A DNA stretch of 5,841 bases, from positions 1-5,841 of the forward strand of contig CALILB010000068.1 of NCBI GenBank assembly GCA_938016625.1, in the 5' to 3' direction. Made by a program: the position numbers and the translations under genes. The notes under the pieces are model-generated. The model was given only the letters and a program-made list of their open reading frames with translations. It did no database searches and had not been told where the DNA came from. Below, one piece after another: positions 3,478 through 5,841 of this stretch (the stretch's first letter is position 1; each line of letters opens with the position of its first letter). Source of the DNA: an uncultured bacterium. Its GTDB lineage: Bacteria; Acidobacteriota; Thermoanaerobaculia; Multivoradales; JAHEKO01.

Positions 3478-5841
3478 CTAGGGAATTTGCAGGACCAGGA
3501 TGGTCAGATCGTCCTCGCGGGGACTCGCGCCGGTGAATCTCTCGACATCCTCCAGGACCCCGTCTCGCAGCGACATCACGTCTTTCGAGGAGTGTCGCTT
3601 GAGGCTCTCCTCGAGCCGGTCGAAGCCATAAAGCTCGTCGCTCCCCTCGGGCCGGGCTTCGACGACGCCGTCGCTGTAGAGAAAGAGCCGGTCCCCCGAG
3701 GCCAGGTTTGCTCTCCGGACACGGATCTCGATCTCGTTTCGCACCCCGAGGGGGTAGGAGACCGATTCGAGAGCCTCGACTTCGCCGGCGACGGTGAGAC
3801 GGAAGGGGAAGAGATGACCGGCCGAAGCGTAGAACATTTCCTTCTTCTGGGGATCGATCAACGCGTAGCACAGCGTCGCCAGCAGCCGCTTGCGGGCGCT
3901 CTGGAAGACCATCCTGTTCAGCGTCGTAAACACCGCCTCGACGTCGGGGTTGAAGGTGACCTGGACGGCCAGCGCCGACTTGGCCATCGACATCACCAGA
4001 CCGCTCGAGACACCGTGGCCGGCAACATCACCGACCGCCACCGCCAACCGCCCGTCCTCGAGCGCCAGCACATCGTAGAAGTCTCCCCCCACCTCGGTCG
4101 CCGGCAGATAGGTGTGACTCATGCGGACACCGTTGAGCTCGGGGGGCAGGTCGGGAAGGATCGAAGCCTGGATTCCCCGCGCCGTCTCCAACTCCACCTT
4201 CTGGCGTTCGCGGTCGGCGATTCGGCGCACATGCGGTGGGATGTCCTCGTAGCGGTAGAAGAACTTCCTCTCGCTCAGCAGTGAGCGCGCGCTGACGATC
4301 AGGGGTACGGCGATCACCAGCAACGCCAGTGAGCCCTGGAACTGCATCGAGGTATCGCCCGCACCCAGAAAAGGTATGGCCCCCTTGCCAACCCAGACCG
4401 TCAGATAGGCCATGATGGAGGTGTAGATGCCAAAGCGCAGGAAGAGAAAGATAAAGACCGCCGGCACCAGTAGCCAGGCCAGCACGTTCCAGCCAAAGGG
4501 ATAGAAGTAGTGGAGGGGAAAGAAGACCACTCCCGCGCCCACAGCCGCCAGCACCGGGCCGACCACCCAGCCAAAGTGCCGGACCCCGAGCGACGACATC
4601 AGAAGCCAGCCGAACATCCCGGTGTAGATGGCGTAGGCGACACCAAAACCCAACAGCGGGATGCTGAACCAGGCGGCGCTCTCCCACCAGGGGCCGAGAT
4701 AGGTGGTGGCATAGGCCCAGGCCCCCTGGCTGCGCAGCACCACCACCAGGAGCCAGAAACCCGCCAGCGCCGCCAGACCCGATGACAAACCGCGCAGTGA
4801 GGCGTGGGCAAAGGTGGCATTCATCCAGTCGCCCTTGAACAGGGCATCGAAGGCCGCCAGCTTCCGACTCCACCTCTCACGACAGAGCGACTCGCCCACC
4901 GACCAGCCCAGGAAGGCCATCAGCGCCAGCGGGAAGAAGAACAGAACGAGTAGGAGGAAGACTCCGGCGACGAAGGTGACCTGTGGGCGGGTCAGCAGAA
5001 AGATGCTCATCCCCGCCCCGGCGGTGCGAGCGCAGAAGAGCACCACCACGAGCCCACAGGCGGCAACCACCGACGCAATCTGAACGCCACGTCTCACCCC
5101 GATCTCACCGGCGTGATAGCGCCGGACAAAAGGGATTCCAACGAGGGGCAAGAGCAGCAGAGCGATATAGGTTCTGGCGAAATTCAGCATGATCGAGAGC
5201 TGAAAGGTGGCCTGAATGGCCGACTGTTCCGGGTCGTCGAAGTAGGTGCTGAAACCGGTGAGCCGGTCGCCGGCAAAGGTGACTTCGATGCCGTAGGGAA
5301 ACGTCTCGCCGAGCAAGGCCTCCCGGTCGCGATAGCGCAGCGTCATGTCGGTTCGGGATTGGAGCTGCCGCGACCGGATCTCCGGCTCGTCGTAGTCGTA
5401 GAGATCGATCTCCTCCTCACTCAAAAGGCGATCCGCCTGGGCACGCGCCGTCTCCGGGTCGATCACGCCACCATCTTCCTCAGGGGGCACGCGCAGCTGC
5501 AGTTGGAGCACATCACCCTGGGGAGTAATCCGGGCCCTATAGGTCCAGTCCATCGAGCGCGACTTCCGGTCGTAGACCGTCACCTCCCAGGCCATGAGGT
5601 CCCGTGCCAGGCGACTCTCTCGGATCACCTCCTCGTCGACGGTGTCGAGGCTCGACATCAAGCGGTGCTCGAGCTCGGAGGAGGTGTCGACAGCCACGAT
5701 CACATAGGGCTTCGGCGGCAGCTCACCCAGGTCCCGAAGACGCTCGAGAGCGATCGCCTCGGCCTCCTGCCGCGAGATCTCCCAGTCGTGGGGGAAGAAG
5801 GGGTAGGCGCGGGGGAAGGCCCAGGCCATCACCAGCGCGGC
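3478..5841 (-). CDS. Membrane-anchored SpoIIE/PP2C-type serine phosphatase, N-terminus cut by window edge
   Basis: Residues are counted from GTG at 5832, but the frame stays open to the edge and no ribosome site precedes it, so the true start lies outside. Residues 15-205 look extracytoplasmic, with two PepSY-like modules. About nine membrane segments follow (near 217-236, 248-267, 286-310, 350-367, 388-412, 420-440, 447-466, 467-486, 498-515); arginine-rich loops at 237-248 and 311-335 fit a cytoplasmic side and place the C-terminus inside. A helical linker (533-560, ending IQASILP) joins the SpoIIE phosphatase domain: VGGDFYD (581-587), VGDVAGHG (600-607), SAGH (670-673), YSDGVVEA (719-726) and EDDLTI (773-778). 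Metal-binding Asp584, Asp602, Asp721 and Asp775 are present, so it should dephosphorylate a Ser/Thr-phosphoprotein, typically an anti-sigma antagonist. No partner kinase or antagonist is in view. Its signal and target are unknown. The stop is TAG. Confidence 0.9.
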   Translation of the reverse strand, partial: AALVMAWAFPRAYPFFPHDWEISRQEAEAIALERLRDLGELPPKPYVIVAVDTSSELEHRLMSSLDTVDEEVIRESRLARDLMAWEVTVYDRKSRSMDWTYRARITPQGDVLQLQLRVPPEEDGGVIDPETARAQADRLLSEEEIDLYDYDEPEIRSRQLQSRTDMTLRYRDREALLGETFPYGIEVTFAGDRLTGFSTYFDDPEQSAIQATFQLSIMLNFARTYIALLLLPLVGIPFVRRYHAGEIGVRRGVQIASVVAACGLVVVLFCARTAGAGMSIFLLTRPQVTFVAGVFLLLVLFFFPLALMAFLGWSVGESLCRERWSRKLAAFDALFKGDWMNATFAHASLRGLSSGLAALAGFWLLVVVLRSQGAWAYATTYLGPWWESAAWFSIPLLGFGVAYAIYTGMFGWLLMSSLGVRHFGWVVGPVLAAVGAGVVFFPLHYFYPFGWNVLAWLLVPAVFIFLFLRFGIYTSIMAYLTVWVGKGAIPFLGAGDTSMQFQGSLALLVIAVPLIVSARSLLSERKFFYRYEDIPPHVRRIADRERQKVELETARGIQASILPDLPPELNGVRMSHTYLPATEVGGDFYDVLALEDGRLAVAVGDVAGHGVSSGLVMSMAKSALAVQVTFNPDVEAVFTTLNRMVFQSARKRLLATLCYALIDPQKKEMFYASAGHLFPFRLTVAGEVEALESVSYPLGVRNEIEIRVRRANLASGDRLFLYSDGVVEARPEGSDELYGFDRLEESLKRHSSKDVMSLRDGVLEDVERFTGASPREDDLTILVLQIP

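Noticed and set aside
3487..4284. 265-codon plus-strand open frame opposite the phosphatase domain
   Set aside because: The minus strand here has all SpoIIE phosphatase motifs in order; the plus frame is His/Asp/Gln-rich shadow sequence.
4270..5200. CPBP-type intramembrane protease in the membrane domain of the phosphatase
   Set aside because: The general look of the helices is similar, but no EExxxR motif or later membrane His motifs are visible, so a protease call is unsupported.
5830..5832. GTG (or the adjacent ATG) as the true start of the phosphatase
   Set aside because: The frame is open to the edge, no ribosome site precedes it, and an N-terminal membrane anchor expected for an outside domain is missing.

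Overview
The window is a compact, GC-rich bacterial chromosomal segment with every supported gene on the minus strand. Read in the direction of transcription (right to left), it holds a membrane-anchored SpoIIE/PP2C-type phosphatase whose N-terminus lies beyond the right edge, then sucC, sucD, a peptidase S51/cyanophycinase-like gene that has lost its catalytic residues, ndk, and the first 34 codons of an unidentified gene with a CxxC motif that runs off the left edge. No rRNA, tRNA, CRISPR array, insertion sequence or phage gene was seen. There is no gene-free stretch over about 115 bases.

The GC-rich codon use and the phosphatase architecture (periplasmic module, polytopic membrane domain, cytoplasmic SpoIIE domain) suggest an Acidobacteriota-like or other GC-rich Gram-negative bacterium. 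This is an inference from style of sequence only; no marker gene here fixes the phylum.

The core is metabolic. SucC and SucD form succinyl-CoA synthetase, the substrate-level phosphorylation step of the TCA cycle. Ndk equilibrates nucleoside triphosphates and can use the NTP that SucCD makes. sucC, sucD and the S51-like gene are packed with 0 and 6 bases between them, lie in the same reading frame and are separated only by amber stops, so they look like one translationally coupled unit. ndk follows after a 112-base gap that holds a very stable three-tier stem-loop ending just before its ribosome binding site. The gap before sucC (109 bases) holds a GC-rich hairpin and a 12-base perfect palindrome. 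sucC itself must start at TTG.

The least ordinary items are the S51-like protein, in which the nucleophile Ser and the His positions are both replaced although the fold signatures remain, its position inside the sucCD-ndk cluster, and the phosphatase with a duplicated PepSY-like extracytoplasmic region. I see no convincing new multi-gene defence or mobile system.
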